Below, one piece after another: positions 1 through 12,900 of a stretch of 64,000 bases of DNA (its first letter is position 1; each line of letters starts with the position of its first letter). The stretch is from Symsagittifera roscoffensis (lineage: Eukaryota; Xenacoelomorpha; Acoela; Convolutidae). The notes beneath the pieces were generated by a model that searched no databases, was not told the origin of the DNA, and was given only the letters and a program-made list of their open reading frames with translations. The position numbers and the translations under genes are program-made. The DNA lies in contig NC_087069.1 in the NCBI RefSeq assembly GCF_963678635.1, positions 18,574,660-18,638,659 of the forward strand. Reading direction: 5' to 3'.

Positions 1-195
1 GGCAATCAAAGGAGTGAGAACAAAATACCAACAAACCAAAATTAGCAAAAAGGCATTTTTAATTCAATCATCGAGTAAAATACAGCATCCTTGGTATCTG
101 AGAGATTACTATTGTAAAAAGTCGGAACATATAAAAACAAGTAATCTTTTGAAATGTTTGAGGTCCTGTGATATTGAGAAAACCACACATGAGTT

Positions 196-504
196 CAGAG
201 GCGGATCTAGGATTTTCTCGAAGGGGGGCGGATTTTCAAAAGAATTTCCAAAATATTGACGACCTTTTTTTTAGGTCGACCGAATTGATTTTTCGAGCTC
301 TCCCAAAGCACTGTTTTGCCCCTATTTTAGTTAAATTTTAGTATATATTGGAGCCGAAGGCGCCTTTAAAAAGTTAGCATATTTTGGAGCCGAAGGAGAC
401 CGAGCCGAAAAATTTTAGGGTCGGTCTGCAAAAAATTAATTTTTGAAAAAGTATCAAAGGGGGGACCCTTTGGGTCGGCAGGGGGTCGAATCATCCCTGA
501 GTTG
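196..504 (+). mobile_element. hAT-type MITE, 3' truncated
   Basis: The left end (CAGAGGCGGATCTAGG) matches the terminal inverted repeat of a family seen about ten times in this window. The interior shares the block around 'GGTCGACCGAATTGATTTTT', the 'GGCGCCTTTA' motif and the 'CCCTTTGGGTCGGCAG' block. The right inverted repeat is missing because another repeat begins near 505. It has no coding capacity. Confidence 0.7.
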
Positions 505-866
505 GCGTTCAATTTGAAAAGATATTTCACATGTGATCTTTTTTTGTAAACTTATGGGGGTTTGAAGATTGCCTTTTCGGCCAAACTGGGACAAACACGC
601 GCGCGATATATTTCCGCTATTCACAGGCGTAATTGGTTCAAGGAAGCTTATTTGCCATAAGTGATTTGTTAATAGGATCAAAATCTATCACTTTGTGCTT
701 ATTATGACGCGTAAGGGTGATGTTTTCACTAAAAATCTCAATCCTTTTTTTAAAGTTTATCATTTTTGTTTTATTACAATTAAATTTTTCATGTTATTAC
801 TGCTACATGGACCTTAAAAGACAGTCGGAACATTCAGGGCTTCGCCCTGATACGAGCAGTTTTGTT
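505..866 (+). mobile_element. Hairpin-ended dispersed repeat (family II), 3' part
   Basis: The sequence shares the blocks 'TTATGGGGGTTTGAAGATTG', 'GCGCGATATATTTC' and a terminal hairpin with copies near 24349, 27340, 30161, 54200 and 58250. The hairpin is TCAGGGC-TTC-GCCCTGA, followed by TACGAGCAGTTTTG. It is non-coding. The class is unresolved: a 3' hairpin is reminiscent of Helitron-like elements, but no CTRR end is visible. Confidence 0.6.
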
Positions 867-3002
867 TATTTTCTTTTTTATCACACTATTCTGATAACTT
901 CTGATAATTTTTTTTTGAAAAGGTGTGCATACTACGCAACTAGATTACATATTTTAAGGCAGGATAGAAAACTATCGTCTCACGTCTTCACAGCTTAATT
1001 GTCTTTCGTACTTATGAAATGTCATATCAATCATATATTTATTTTTTCTATCAAGGGAAAATAATTGCACGTCAGCATGGTTTTTGAATGGTACCTGCAA
1101 CTGTGACAGTTGTTTTTGTCTTATTCATTGAACTGCATAGACGCATAGCCATTCATTATTAAAATTAAGATTTTCAGTATCTTAGACCAGTCTTAATTTT
1201 GTAATAGCACTGAATGGTGTTAACCGAGCAGAAAAGACGAAATGTCAAATTACCCATTTTATTAGATCTTGTTTTCTCTTCAACACTGATTAATCTTGGA
1301 AATGCAAGGCGTCTATCTTCGAAAATTGATCGGATATTACAGTTCAAAGATGAATCAATCTGTTCATTTGAAGCGTATTATGTAGGTCATATTTTTTGAA
1401 AGCTAGAAAGTCCCAGCCATTAAGGTTGCTTCAAAATACTTCTAAGCAAATGGTAGACCATAGGAAATGTAAATTCTTCAAATTTGTATAGTTCGTGCTA
1501 AAGACGCAGATAATATTGTGACTAGGAAAATTTGCGCAAGCTAGAGTTGTAACAAATAATACAGTTTTTCTGCTTTCGTTGTGAATATTCAAGAAGACTT
1601 TATATGTACAACACAAGACATCTATAGTCGTAAAATTCCAAAAAAAAATAGAAAAAATACTACTCATGCAAAATTAATCATACATTTTGCTAAATTGGTG
1701 TAATGGAGGTTTTAAACATTTTTGTCCTTGTTTTGGCATAAAAATTGATGTATCGTATGGAATAAAAAAATATAAAACTTTTAAGAAATTGAAAAAAAAG
1801 TAATTTTGAAACTGCCCCAAAAATTTTTTTTTCAACCGCAAATCGAATTTTGTGCTCAAACAAACGTTTTCCAAAATTGCATGCAAAATTTATTTTTTTT
1901 AAGTAGGGAGATTATAATGTCTCTTTAACTGTTACTTTTTTTGAAAATCATATTTTTTTTTGATAAAAATTGGTCAGTGCCAGAACATAAAAACCAGGGT
2001 TGACAGATATCTTACAATGCACCATGCCTTATAGATTTTTTTTGCTGTCAAGCACTGATTATTTATGCGCCAGCGTGGTTTTTGTGTGGGATCTTCAGCA
2101 TTGGTAACTTTGTTCCGGATCAATTAAATAGAGGTTCAAGCCACTACAGGTCGGGATTGAACGACTTATAAACAGTTGCTTTTTGATTGGTTCATTTCCC
2201 AATTTTGCTATCTTCTCAAAGCTTCGTTAATCAATTTTTTTTCAGAAATACAAGTTTGAATTTGAACAGATTATAGTTTTGGATCAACTGTATAATCTCC
2301 TCCACTAAGTGGCCCAGCGCAGAATCGTAGAATGACTTTCCCAAGCACGTAGAAACTTGAAAACTAATTCCGTATGAAGTATTCAGTTCAAACAAGCGCT
2401 ATATAAACTGCTGGAGAAAATTCATAAAGATAAACAGCTATTTTATCATTCAAATAGCGTAAAACAACAATCATAATTTGATATCAATTGAGTTTTTTGA
2501 CTAATTAGATCATTTGTTTGCCCTCAAAGTCAACTTTCGAAAAATTTATGTTCATAAATCTAACCTTAAATCTATTTGGGAGTGCGGATTGTACAGTTGA
2601 TCCATAAACCTTGCTAGTTCTGAAGCACAAATTAGCCCAAAATCATTTTTTCTTTATCTTGAGCTTATATTTATTATTTAAAATTTGATTGGCTAATATT
2701 AGCCAACCAAAGTCACGCAACACGGTCAGGCATTTCAAATTCAATCATTTCAATTAACTTTTCCGGCCAGGCCTTAAAGGATTCTGCTAGCCAAATAGAT
2801 TCTATGTTTTTTGAACACCAAACACGCATCCAAGCTCTACCCGGCTAAACTCCAAATACAAAATGCTCTATTTCTCAGAAACACAAAAATGAATCTATCC
2901 GCGACTCTACTAGTCTACTACTTTGCTTCCTGAAAACGCTCTGTTAGTTTTTTAAATTGACTTTTTTCTCAAAAAGCAATTTCGAGCAGCAGAAATCACT
3001 CT
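867..3002. other. Gene-free upstream DNA
   Basis: AT-rich sequence with only short random open frames and no splice-flanked coding segment that I recognise. A short stretch near 2140-2160 (CAGGTCGGGATTGAACGAC) resembles one near 52700 and may be a repeat remnant. Confidence 0.5.
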
Positions 3003-4778
3003 ATACAGCAGTAGAAATTTTGGGGCCTGTTTTCCAGCAGATAAAAAGCAGCCAAAATTAGTGATCTCGGTGAATATTGTCAAATAATGAAATTAACTTC
3101 AAGACACTAATGAAACTTTGCCCTGACAAGAAATGTTCAGTAAAATGGCTTCAACGGAACAAAATTGGCTAATTAGACGATCAACTTGAACCACAATAAT
3201 TTCAGGTCAAGAGATCAAGATGCAGAAATTATTTCTTTTGTAGTTCTTTTTTCTTTTGTAGTTCTGAGAAAAAAAGCAAAGTTATGCTAGTAAGACATTT
3301 TGTAAACTTTTATGCTAGTCGAGCTTTATGCTAGTCGAGTGGTCATCGCAAAGAGGTTTCTGAAAAAAAATTGCCTGACCTGTAATTCTTAAAGTGATTT
3401 CAGATGCAGAAATTGGTAACTTTGTACATACCTTCTGCAAATTGAAAAACGTCTCATATTCAGCTGAATAATGCGTTTAAAATGGTCACTAGCTGCACTG
3501 GTTGCACTTAATGTACTGAAATAACACCAAAATATCCCTTTAATCCTGTTTGAATTACATCCAAAAGCAGCAACTCCCTTTTTATACTTCCGTGCTTCCA
3601 GAGGTCATTTGAAAAGGCTAAATACATTTACACCGAAAAACCCCATAAAACTATATGATCGATTTCTCAAATTTTTGATAATTGAAACTCAGAAATCAAT
3701 CCAGAAAAGCTTGATTTTTGATCAAAAAAGGTAAGAGCATCTACAGAAATTGGTTCATTCAAAAATATTTTCTGACTTCTCAGTAAATATACAAAAGTTT
3801 GTTTTTGTCATGACGTTGGGAGTCTTGTTGAACAAAAAATTGGCTGCTCGAATACACTTGAAGAAGCTTTGGATTATCGAATATTCCAGTCCATCTTTTT
3901 ATTTTGGTTGCTCTGATAAGTCTAAGCAAAAAGAAGCCTTTTTGCCTTGTTTTTATCGCTTCTACCCGTACTCAAAAACACTTTAATCTTTGCCTATTTT
4001 CCTTTTCTAGTGGTCGTTTAATGTACCTGTTAGTATAACCATTGATTATTTGTTATAACAAAGTATAGGCGCGGGCACATTTACAGGGGATGAAGATAGC
4101 GATATTATTATTACAGCCTTTACTTGAAAATCTGACAATGAAATTTAAGAAAAACATTTCACAAATTGTTTTTTAACCCCATTTTTATGATCGATGGTAA
4201 TTAGATTTAACAGTTAAGTTACCTAACTCAGTTATTTTCCTTCAAATATCAAAAAACTGTATCATTTATGTCTTAAATTACTTTACTATAAGCACACATT
4301 TTGGTGGTCAGTTTTCAAATATTTTTTTATTTTGTTCAACTGGTTATTCGAGAACAAAATCATTGTGGCGTTAAATTCAACTTATTAGACCAAGAAAAAC
4401 TGTGAACAACGTAACTTGTTTTTTTTTCCGAATCTAAAAAGCTTACAATTACGTTGAAAATTGTTGTTTGCATTTTTGTAACACTTGATTGTATGTTTTA
4501 AAATTAAATTGAACTTTTTTAACCTGAAATCATTTTAATTTTAAATTCGACTGAACACGTTTAGTAAAACTCAGGTGTTGATTTTTCGTGTTTTCAAATC
4601 ATGTTTGGTTTGAACTGCTCGGCATTGCTGGTATTACGTTAAGAATACACATTAACAAATGGTAATAGATACAATACACGAATAGTTACTATCAGACGTT
4701 CAATCAATGATATAGTAAAAATTAGTCTTTCACCAGTACGAATAAGACTTGGTTTTTAGTTTGAAACTTGTGCTTACC
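3003..4778. repeat. Tandem duplication, unit 1 (about 1776 bp)
   Basis: This unit is followed directly by a second copy at offset 1776. I could find only two differences between the copies: one substitution (CCCTTTAATCC here, CCCTTTTATCC in the copy) and one T in a T-run (nine here near 4409, eight in the copy). The matching 78-residue open frames at 3750-3986 and 5526-5762 resemble no known protein and are not called as genes. Confidence 0.9.
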
Positions 4779-6555
4779 ATACAGCAGTAGAAATTTTGGG
4801 GCCTGTTTTCCAGCAGATAAAAAGCAGCCAAAATTAGTGATCTCGGTGAATATTGTCAAATAATGAAATTAACTTCAAGACACTAATGAAACTTTGCCCT
4901 GACAAGAAATGTTCAGTAAAATGGCTTCAACGGAACAAAATTGGCTAATTAGACGATCAACTTGAACCACAATAATTTCAGGTCAAGAGATCAAGATGCA
5001 GAAATTATTTCTTTTGTAGTTCTTTTTTCTTTTGTAGTTCTGAGAAAAAAAGCAAAGTTATGCTAGTAAGACATTTTGTAAACTTTTATGCTAGTCGAGC
5101 TTTATGCTAGTCGAGTGGTCATCGCAAAGAGGTTTCTGAAAAAAAATTGCCTGACCTGTAATTCTTAAAGTGATTTCAGATGCAGAAATTGGTAACTTTG
5201 TACATACCTTCTGCAAATTGAAAAACGTCTCATATTCAGCTGAATAATGCGTTTAAAATGGTCACTAGCTGCACTGGTTGCACTTAATGTACTGAAATAA
5301 CACCAAAATATCCCTTTTATCCTGTTTGAATTACATCCAAAAGCAGCAACTCCCTTTTTATACTTCCGTGCTTCCAGAGGTCATTTGAAAAGGCTAAATA
5401 CATTTACACCGAAAAACCCCATAAAACTATATGATCGATTTCTCAAATTTTTGATAATTGAAACTCAGAAATCAATCCAGAAAAGCTTGATTTTTGATCA
5501 AAAAAGGTAAGAGCATCTACAGAAATTGGTTCATTCAAAAATATTTTCTGACTTCTCAGTAAATATACAAAAGTTTGTTTTTGTCATGACGTTGGGAGTC
5601 TTGTTGAACAAAAAATTGGCTGCTCGAATACACTTGAAGAAGCTTTGGATTATCGAATATTCCAGTCCATCTTTTTATTTTGGTTGCTCTGATAAGTCTA
5701 AGCAAAAAGAAGCCTTTTTGCCTTGTTTTTATCGCTTCTACCCGTACTCAAAAACACTTTAATCTTTGCCTATTTTCCTTTTCTAGTGGTCGTTTAATGT
5801 ACCTGTTAGTATAACCATTGATTATTTGTTATAACAAAGTATAGGCGCGGGCACATTTACAGGGGATGAAGATAGCGATATTATTATTACAGCCTTTACT
5901 TGAAAATCTGACAATGAAATTTAAGAAAAACATTTCACAAATTGTTTTTTAACCCCATTTTTATGATCGATGGTAATTAGATTTAACAGTTAAGTTACCT
6001 AACTCAGTTATTTTCCTTCAAATATCAAAAAACTGTATCATTTATGTCTTAAATTACTTTACTATAAGCACACATTTTGGTGGTCAGTTTTCAAATATTT
6101 TTTTATTTTGTTCAACTGGTTATTCGAGAACAAAATCATTGTGGCGTTAAATTCAACTTATTAGACCAAGAAAAACTGTGAACAACGTAACTTGTTTTTT
6201 TTCCGAATCTAAAAAGCTTACAATTACGTTGAAAATTGTTGTTTGCATTTTTGTAACACTTGATTGTATGTTTTAAAATTAAATTGAACTTTTTTAACCT
6301 GAAATCATTTTAATTTTAAATTCGACTGAACACGTTTAGTAAAACTCAGGTGTTGATTTTTCGTGTTTTCAAATCATGTTTGGTTTGAACTGCTCGGCAT
6401 TGCTGGTATTACGTTAAGAATACACATTAACAAATGGTAATAGATACAATACACGAATAGTTACTATCAGACGTTCAATCAATGATATAGTAAAAATTAG
6501 TCTTTCACCAGTACGAATAAGACTTGGTTTTTAGTTTGAAACTTGTGCTTACCAT
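4779..6555. repeat. Tandem duplication, unit 2
   Basis: This is a near-identical direct copy of 3003-4778, joined at the shared word ATACAGCAG and ending at ...CTTACCAT. It is either a very recent duplication or an assembly duplication of one locus. It ends about 280 bp upstream of the first spectrin coding exon. Confidence 0.9.
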
Positions 6556-6835
6556 ATTAGCAGTTTTCTGAAATTCCATTTCATTTTTGTCATTGTTTCT
6601 TCATTTTTTTGGAAGTTTTCTTACAGTTTGTTGGAAAAAAAAACTTTTTGTTTTTTCTCAAATTGTTTAATCCTAATTTTTGCTAGTGTTTTATCTTAAA
6701 ATTAAAACAATTTAGTAAAAAAAAGTAATCATTACAAGTGGCCCTTTATCTATTTTATATCAAAAGTACCAATTGCTGTTAATCAATTGCTTAATCACTT
6801 CTTCGGGCCAGGAAGATTCTAGAACATTCGCGATT

Positions 6836-6907
6836 ATGGGATCTCGGCGAATGGTTGACGATGACATCCACAAAGTCCTCAAGGGCCTTGATGATCGTCG
6901 GCAAAAT
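6836..6907 (+). CDS. SPTAN1: Alpha-spectrin exon 1 (start codon)
   Basis: The exon has 24 codons from ATG, with a second in-frame ATG at 6851. It encodes the start of the lone helix that pairs with beta-spectrin at the tetramer site: the HKVLKGLDDRRQ stretch lines up with the family's KVLETAEDIQERRQ. The donor is GTTAGT at 6908, phase 0. A possible acceptor, GGGCCAG, just upstream (ending near 6810) suggests a 5' UTR intron. Confidence 0.75.
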
Positions 6908-9900
6908 GTTAGTATCATTTTGTTTAGATAAAGATGAGTGCAACTTAATCGAACTAATCCTCAATTAGTTTTACGTAGTGTTTTCGTTCAAAATGACTAG
7001 TAGAAGCTTTAGATTCGAATTTCGCCACCTAATGGGTTCTTTTTTGGAAATTTTGTTCAAACACATTTTCACCAAAAATTACTTTAGCGCCATTACAAAC
7101 ACACTTTTCACCAAAAATTACTTAAGGTATGAGAGTGAAAAAATGCTCCAAAAAATCAATAAGTGGCCAACGAAGGAATTTTTATCCAGTTTGACCTATT
7201 TTTAGATTTATTTATTTATCTGCCTCAATTGTGTCGTTTATTTTATTCCAATATTTACTAAGCTCCATATAAAACAATTCAAATGCAGTATGAAACAAAT
7301 GATTGATTTCAGCCGCTGTAAAAGTTTTAAAAAACATTAATCAAAAAAGCATAAACCTTCAAAAAACGATTTAAAGCCTGTTTTTTATTTCACCAACAAC
7401 AACAGCCATCAATAACAATCTATTCACTCACACATTCAAATTGTGAAAGAGTTGCAAAATGGTGGATAGTTTCTTGAATAATATAAAAAATTCAAATTTT
7501 TGTAAGTTTTGGAGCAAAGTTTTGTAGGGGCAAATGTTTGTAGGACAGTTAATTCGCGATTGTGAAGCCTGTCCTAAATAATAATCCTATAAACGTGAAA
7601 AAGTTAGTATATCCTAAATTAAAGTGCGTTTTTGACAGATATTTTTTACGGTCCCGCAATACTTCGGTCTGAGACTTTTCAGTCAATTTAAAATTGAGAC
7701 ATTTCTGTTAAAAAATCAAAACAACTCAGCCGGAGACATTTCAGCCAGAGACATGTCAGCCAAAATACCATTGCAGCAATATTTCTAAGCATTATCGATT
7801 ACAAACGGCATTGGCAAGTAACTAACGCTTTTTTCGCTGCGTTTCAATTCGGCATGAGAAGAATTGTGCGCGAGAATCAGTGTTTGTCAATAATCTAGAT
7901 TGTTTTCGGCGTCTCAAACTGAAACTGTTTGGAATGTCTCTTTTCAATTTAGATGAAATATCTGGCGTATTTTAGCTGAAAAAAAGTCAAAATAAAGTTG
8001 TCCAAAATGTCTCTGTCTGAAATGTCCGAACACGGTTTTTTAAAGTTTTTCTCTTCCTAAAATGCGTATTACTCTTTGCTTGAAATTATGCAAAAGACGT
8101 ATCACCTGAGTTTTTTTATTTTGTTTAAAAGTTCGCATTCTAGTCATTGTTGAAAAAACTTGAAACATTATTTTGACTCAATTTGTTCTCTTTTTTGTAC
8201 GTAATAGAGGCAGAGGGACTATAATAAGTCTAGTACCTGAAAAAAGTGTTTTTTTTTGTAGATCAACCAAAATTTAGGATCAATCAACCATTAAATAAAG
8301 AAAAGCAAAAGTAATATCAATGTTCTCTAAGATTATAGAAAAAAAGATTGTGACAGCGAATGGCTAAGGGGAGCTATAAAAGAGCAATTTACATCATAAA
8401 AACTTTTTCTCTGTAATGATGTCAACAAACAGGCCTTTCCCAAGATTCTGATTTCGCTTAATATACTGATAGATTGATTTCAACTTTAAAAAAAGGGTAA
8501 ATTATTGTTTTTACTGAATAAATTCAACACAAAGCTCCTCTCTGCGAGCGAAAAAAAATTAATTTTTCTGGTTGATTTTTTAAAAATCTTTGCAGTAAAA
8601 CAAAAGAAATTGGAATTTTCAACTTTGAAGATGTGAAAATATTTTTTTTCTAAAATTGATGGTTCTGATGGTCGAAGTTCCATGCTGCTGAGCTATGATA
8701 TCAGAAAAATCTGCATAAATAAGATCAATCTAAGAAAATGAAAGATAAGCTATAAAGAGGTTTTTTCTCTGAAACAAAATTGGTGATTCCTGGTGAGTTT
8801 CAGAAATAGCTTTCGTATCAACTTTTTTAAAAAAATTAATTTTCTGAAAAAAACTAAGTTGCTACGATAGGATCACATTCACATCTGAGGAATCATTTTT
8901 AAAAATTTCACAATCATTTCAACCAGTTTTACAAGATTCAGCTGACTTTTTACAAAACTTTTGAAATTTCGCCCAATATGCTAAAAAAAGTTCTACAAGT
9001 GCTACAAAAGCTTAACCGATTTTTCTGGATGAAAAATGACATTAAGATCATTTTTTAAATCAAAATCATAATCTTGAAATTTTATAAAATTTACTACACT
9101 AAAACACTAAAACTATAAATTTTTGAAAAAGGGTTTTAAAGATGTCAGTTTTTTGAAGAAAAAAAAACGTCAAAAAAATTTTTTTAGGGAAATTTACATT
9201 CAAAATTGAGTTTCTGCAGTTTTTCAAAGAAGGACAAAAAAATTGGTCTTATAGCAGTTTTCATGCAATAAAAACCGCTCAAACTTTTTAGGTTAACAGC
9301 ACTCTAAATTTCTTCTTGAAAATAGCTTTTCCGCAGAAATCAAAAATGGACTGGAAAAGCCGATAGTGCATATTCCGTTTGTTTATTTTGCAAAACAAAT
9401 TTCTCGACTTGCCCACGAGGAGCCGGAAATGAAAAACTTGTTCGTCTTGTTGAATCTAAAAAAGTTGTTGGAACAATTTTTCTGATCAGAGCTTCCTGAT
9501 TACCCATAAAACACTTCTTTAAACATAATCAATAAAATAATTGACGTTTGCTTGCAATATCTAAATTATGACAGAAAACCCGAAACGCCAACAATTTAGT
9601 AAACACGAACAAAGATTACACACTGCAGATACAGATTTCACTATCTGTATCTACAGATTTCACGAAAACTGCATCTGCAGGGCAGAATCTGTATTTAGCC
9701 TCACCAAATTGCACTTGAAGTGACCCATCATCATTTAAAGCCGTGTTTTTATTGCGTTCCAGTTCCTGGGCCAGTTCGAGATCTACAAAGATGCGGCTGG
9801 CAGACGGGCCAAGTTGCTGCAAGACTCCATGCAGTTCCAGGAGTTCAAGAGGGATGCGGCGGAGCTGAGGGCGTGGATGCAGGAGAAGCTAGACGTCCTG

Positions 9901-12900
9901 AATGACACATCCAATATAGAACCAGCTAATGTGGAGGTAGGCCGGAGTTCAGAACAATTTAATTAGCGATAATTTTGAATATTAATCATAGAGTCCATGC
10001 AAAAATCGATTATCAATGACGGCAGTCATGGTACATGAGGTTATTAAATATATAAAATATGTAGCCTACTTTTAGTATCATACACATTTTTATCAGCGCA
10101 CGAAAAGTGTGTGATATTAAAAAAATTATCTTGAAGTCTAGATTTGCGAATTTTGTAAACTTTGAATGCCATCATTTTGTCATGATTTTTTGTGAAAGAA
10201 GCTATGGTTGCTAATAATCGCAAAATAAAAAATGAAAAAAGATCACTTCTTGAATAATAATTTATTAACCGACCAAACCACATTTAAAAAAACAATGTTT
10301 TGAAATGATGGTTCTACAGAACACAAAATGCATTGTATTGGACTGGTTTTCCATTGAGTTCAACGTCTACTTTTGCACTGGACACCACTACCAAAGTTGA
10401 TATTTTTATCTATTTTGTATCCAGGGTAAGTCACAGAAGGCAGAGGCACTGAAGGCGGAGTTGGAGGCCACCCGGAAGACCCTGGATGCTCTGAATAAGA
10501 CTGGAGAAAACATGCAGAACAAGGGCCACTTCGCTGCCGACAGCGTCCAGGTACCTCTTCTACAACTTCATGAAAATTTCCATGAGAACTTTGTAAAGCT
10601 GAATTCTTGTTAGAGGTTTGGCGCTATATGTGTTTTCATAAATGATGAACATGGATCTTTTAACCCGGTAGCGGGCTGTAAGACCAGTTATCAACAAAGG
10701 AAGGAAAAACATGCCAGCTGCTCGGCTCTTAACGGCGAAACTTTATTGTGTAACCGGTTAAGTAGGACTTAGTGGAAAACTAAAAACTCTGGTTGAAAGT
10801 TATAACATGAGATCAATTGACATGAAAGTTTTCGAAGTTTCACTATTTCTGAAATGGTTTCTAGAAAAAACCGGAAGTTCTATGAGTGCCGACCGTCTTC
10901 CCTTTTTCATGAATTACCAACTGATAGAAAAATCGGTCTCTTTTGACCTCTCTGTTTTCTTCTAGAATATTCTGGAAGATTTGAATCGACTCTACTTTGA
11001 ACTGATGCGCAAAATGAAAGGCAGAGACGAAATTCTGAAGGACACCAAAAACCTATCAGGTAGTCTAAACCAAAAAAAACCAGAAGAAATCTCCATATTG
11101 ATTGTCATCGCGGGCGGATCTAGAATTTTTTCGATTGGGGCTGGGCTTTTAAGAAGATTCGAGCTCTCCAAAAACACTATAAACGCCAAAAATATATATA
11201 TTTAGCATAAAATATGTAAGCATTAGCCGCCAAAGCCCCTCAGAAAAATTTGGGTTGGGTTGACAAATTTGAAGGTCGTAACTTACTAGCAACCTTATCA
11301 TTATAGGGAAATTAATTAGCTTACCTAAATCGGCTACGCCATAGTTCTTTCCCGGATCAGTATACTTATTCACTTGGGAGAGCGAGTGATCACCATATAT
11401 TTTTATATTCCTTGTAGACTTCTACACGATGTGTGATGAGATCATGGTGTGGGTGAACGAGAAAGAGGGACTGGTGAAGACTATCATGGAGGAGATAGCA
11501 GCCAATCCCTACAAAGTCAGCATCCTAGACAAGAAACACAACGACTTCGAGAAGGTGCAGTTTTTTACTATTTTTATCCTAGACTTCTTTTTTCCTTTTT
11601 AGCCGTTGTAATTTTTTTACTTGAAACTTTGTTTTGACAATTTTATGTAGAAATATCAAAGTACATTGGTTAAATTCAATTTCAAACTGCTATTTAACAG
11701 GCTATTCCGAATCTAAAATCAACCGGTTAGAGCTATGGTGCATTTTTTTCATATGGCAAAAACACAAATGGTTTGCGAATTGTAGATAGGGCCCATCCGC
11801 CCATCATTTAAATCCATGAACTAGATCCACGAGTGACATCCGTAGGTTAATTGACTAAGCTTAACAAAGCTATGACATGCTTGCTTGAGCTCAAATTGCA
11901 AATTGTACTGCTTGTTAGAATTTCAAAAGGGTAATTATTTGGCGGCTAGCAAGCTTCAAGTAAGGCATTCAAGTAAGGCTGAAGGAAGTCTTTTTAGTCA
12001 AACAAGGCCAATATACTGTTTCAAAGCACTCTCGACTAAGATTCAAACCATGAAAAATCACGCAAAGTCATGCAAAAATATTAGATGCAGGGGAAGACTT
12101 GTCATAAAAAATTTCATCAAAAAACATATGAGTAAAAATTTCTGCGTGTACTTGCAAGCTGCTATTCTGTTCAAAGTTGTATTTCATGACACTAAGAAAT
12201 TTTTTGAGACTTTTCCAGTCGAACTCAAGCTGAGTCTTAAAGGTTTTCAATGTGGTATATCTATCAAAAAAGCAAGAAAGTTAGTTTTGGTTCCTTAACT
12301 TGGGCGGGAAAAATACATCGTTTCGTCTCACGTTTTTGAAAGTTTCTACCTTTTAAATCACAGCTGAAGTTGTTTAAAGTTAAACAACAATTTATACAGA
12401 GACAGTTGAATGCCGGCAAAACTTTAAGAAACTGGGAATATATTAGGAGATTAATAATAAGGTATGAGAATGAGAGTTGCTTGCCTAAAAAACAAAAACC
12501 ATAATAAAATTTTTCCATAATGTTTTTTTTGTGAGATAAAATTACGATCAACAGAGCTGTGACTTGAAACCGAAGCCAGCCCCTCATCAAAGTTCTCTGA
12601 AAAATAATATGCTTGCAAATTTGGGTGAAAAAACAACAACAACCTAAGCCATTATAATCCATCCTACCTAAACAACTTATCCAACCTAAACAACTTAATC
12701 CATCCTGCTTCCCACTTGTGGGGTGATCGGAATAATAATCCCACATACAAACTAATATACTTATGCTAAAATATTAGCACAAGTATGTACTCTCATAATC
12801 ATACATTTACTTATAAAAAAAAACAATTGAGACCCAACAAGCCATCTTAGTTATCATGGCCCTAGACTCCATCAGTGGTTTAGAGAAGAGATGAAATCTA

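Noticed and set aside
3750..5762. Two identical 78-codon open frames as duplicated genes
   Set aside because: Their identity follows from the tandem duplication of non-coding DNA. Composition is random and there is no family resemblance.
11885..12746. Open frames of 137 (+) and 160 (-) codons in intron 5
   Set aside because: They overlap on opposite strands, have AT-driven composition and no domain-like pattern.
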